Assembly (NCBI GenBank): GCA_963693635.1
Contig: CAVOBC010000291.1
Coordinates: forward strand, 1-6,277
DNA length: 6,277 nucleotides
Direction of reading: 5' to 3'
Origin: CAVOBC01 sp963693635
Lineage (GTDB): Bacteria > Pseudomonadota > Gammaproteobacteria > Pseudomonadales > Azotimanducaceae
The first letter of the stretch is position 1. Each line of letters begins with the position of its first letter. Made by a program: the position numbers and the translations under genes. The notes beneath the pieces are model-generated. The model had not been told where the DNA came from. It was given only the letters and a program-made list of their open reading frames with translations, and ran no database searches. Shown here one piece after another: positions 5,646-6,277 of this stretch.

Positions 5646-5703
5646 CTTCGCGCAACGAGGATTTTTAGTATTCTGGGGTCACATTCACGCGGGAACGTAC
5701 AAC

Positions 5704-6108
5704 ATGCCACTTCAGATCACTAAACAGTCCATCGACATCGGAATCATCACGAAGGACGCCGCGCCGATGCTGTCGTTTTACCGTGACACGCTCGGACTTG
5801 AGTTCGAGGGTGAGATGGCGATGGCAGGTGGCGGCAATATGGTGCGGCTGAAGTGCGGTACGACCGTGGTCAAGATTGTTACCCACGGTAAAGAACCTGA
5901 AGGTAGCGCGCCCCCGGGTGGGATTCGTACCGCAACGGGGTATCGCTACTGGACGATTTCAGTCAGCAATATTGAGGCGGCTACGGCAGAGTGCGCAGAT
6001 GCGGGCTACAGCGTCACCGTGCCCGTCACCGAAATCAGACCTGGCGTTTCCATTTCAATGATCGAAGATCCCGATGGCAACTGGGTGGAACTGCTTCAGA
6101 TCACTTAA
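5704..6108 (+). CDS. VOC / glyoxalase-bleomycin resistance-dioxygenase fold protein
   Basis: Single-module vicinal-oxygen-chelate protein of 134 residues with the paired beta-alpha-beta-beta-beta pattern: first half SIDIGIITKDAAPMLSFYRD then TLGLEFEG, second half YWTISVSNIEAATAECADAG, ending in the family signature EDPDGNWVEL. The terminal Glu129, a usual metal ligand, is present. The first ligand position, normally His or Gln in 'xHVGI', is Asp11, and the second-half position is aromatic (Tyr82/Trp83) instead of His. Metal binding may therefore be altered or absent, and no reaction can be named. The protein should act as a dimer in the cytoplasm. The ATG has a weak GGGA nine bases upstream. 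It is divergent from the esterase D-like gene, with 164 bases between starts. Possible roles are isomerase, lyase, dioxygenase-like or a binding protein. Confidence 0.85.
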   Translation: MPLQITKQSIDIGIITKDAAPMLSFYRDTLGLEFEGEMAMAGGGNMVRLKCGTTVVKIVTHGKEPEGSAPPGGIRTATGYRYWTISVSNIEAATAECADAGYSVTVPVTEIRPGVSISMIEDPDGNWVELLQIT

Positions 6109-6150
6109 GTTCGCTGACCGGCTGTGGCTGTCTCTCAGCTTGTCTGGCTG

Positions 6151-6169
6151 CCTGACGGGCCCCGTCAGG
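6151..6169. terminator. Perfect 9-bp hairpin between convergent genes
   Basis: CCTGACGGG and CCCGTCAGG form a perfect inverted repeat around one central base (8 bp with a 3-base loop in practice). It begins 43 bases after the VOC stop and just past the stop of the minus-strand reading frame entering from the right. There is no U-run, so termination may be weak or Rho-assisted, but position and strength fit a shared terminator. Confidence 0.45.
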
Positions 6170-6175
6170 TCTCAC

Positions 6176-6277
6176 TCATACTCGTGTAGAAAGACTCGCG
6201 TAGAAAGCTTGCGTAAGCTTGCCGCCGCGTGACCCGACGGTATCGGCACCCAGTTGGTCGTAATTCATCTGATTCAT
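6176..6277 (-). CDS. C-terminal end of an unidentified protein, continuing past the window edge
   Basis: Reading inward from the right edge, the minus strand is open for 33 codons to a TGA at 6178-6176. The peptide (NYDQLGADTVGSRGGKLTQA then FYASLSTRV) looks like natural protein and uses G or C at most third positions over its first 20 or so codons. The last ten codons, which fall in a 14-base tandem repeat, do not. I cannot name the family. It could also be a chance reading frame. Convergent orientation to the VOC gene and the hairpin between them support a real gene end. Confidence 0.4.
   Translation of the reverse strand: MNQMNYDQLGADTVGSRGGKLTQAFYASLSTRV
6180..6207. repeat. 14-base tandem repeat, two copies
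   Basis: ACTCGTGTAGAAAG (6180-6193) is followed directly by ACTCGCGTAGAAAG (6194-6207), one mismatch. The sequence then runs into two AAGCTTGC copies ten bases apart (6205-6212 and 6215-6222). Fourteen is not a multiple of three, so a duplication here would shift the frame of the minus-strand gene end. Confidence 0.7.

Noticed and set aside
4784..5668. Long 294-codon plus-strand open frame
   Set aside because: It is antisense to the esterase D-like gene, whose triad, length and ribosome site are clear. Its translation has no family-like pattern and mirrors a GC-rich gene.
5540..5710. N-terminal extension of the esterase D-like protein with a hydrophobic, signal-like segment
   Set aside because: A strong AGGAG precedes the ATG at 5539. 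The extension has no ribosome site, overlaps the start of the divergent VOC gene and is not family-like.

Overview
The window looks like chromosomal DNA from a GC-rich member of the Pseudomonadota, possibly a marine or soil gammaproteobacterium rich in fatty-acid and xenobiotic catabolism. That placement is inferred from protein style and base composition only; there is no rRNA or other marker. I see no tRNA, rRNA, CRISPR array, transposase or replication origin.

Layout. (1) Positions 2-1644, plus strand: the 3' two thirds of an acyl-CoA dehydrogenase gene, then, 59 bases on and behind a strong ribosome binding site, a metallo-beta-lactamase-fold hydrolase of the N-acyl-homoserine-lactonase-like family. 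They are probably one operon. (2) Positions 1641-2937, minus strand: an unusual, somewhat lower-GC block. It holds a 170-residue unknown protein, a frameshifted and stop-interrupted stretch encoding a degenerate repeat, and a 69-residue protein that resembles small phage helix-turn-helix-like proteins. Three of the four segments lie in register with a neighbour across single stop codons, so the block may be a decaying gene of about 430 codons or a string of small genes. (3) Positions 2938-3147: divergent intergenic region with nested inverted repeats over a candidate promoter. (4) Positions 3148-4653, plus: a type B carboxylesterase with a Cys in its oxyanion-hole motif. (5) Positions 4685-5539, minus, convergent with it: an esterase-D-like alpha/beta hydrolase. 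(6) Positions 5704-6108, plus, divergent from (5): a small VOC/glyoxalase-fold protein. (7) Positions 6176-6277, minus: the apparent C-terminal end of a gene that continues beyond the window, separated from (6) by a perfect 9-bp hairpin.

How the genes fit together. Acyl-CoA dehydrogenase, lactonase-like hydrolase, two unrelated serine esterases and a VOC protein together suggest an accessory catabolic neighbourhood that opens esters or lactones and feeds acyl chains to beta-oxidation. No gene shows a specific substrate, and apart from the first pair the genes are not in one transcription unit, so this is inference. I did not find a convincing new defence or mobile system. The strangest part is the minus-strand block at 1641-2937.
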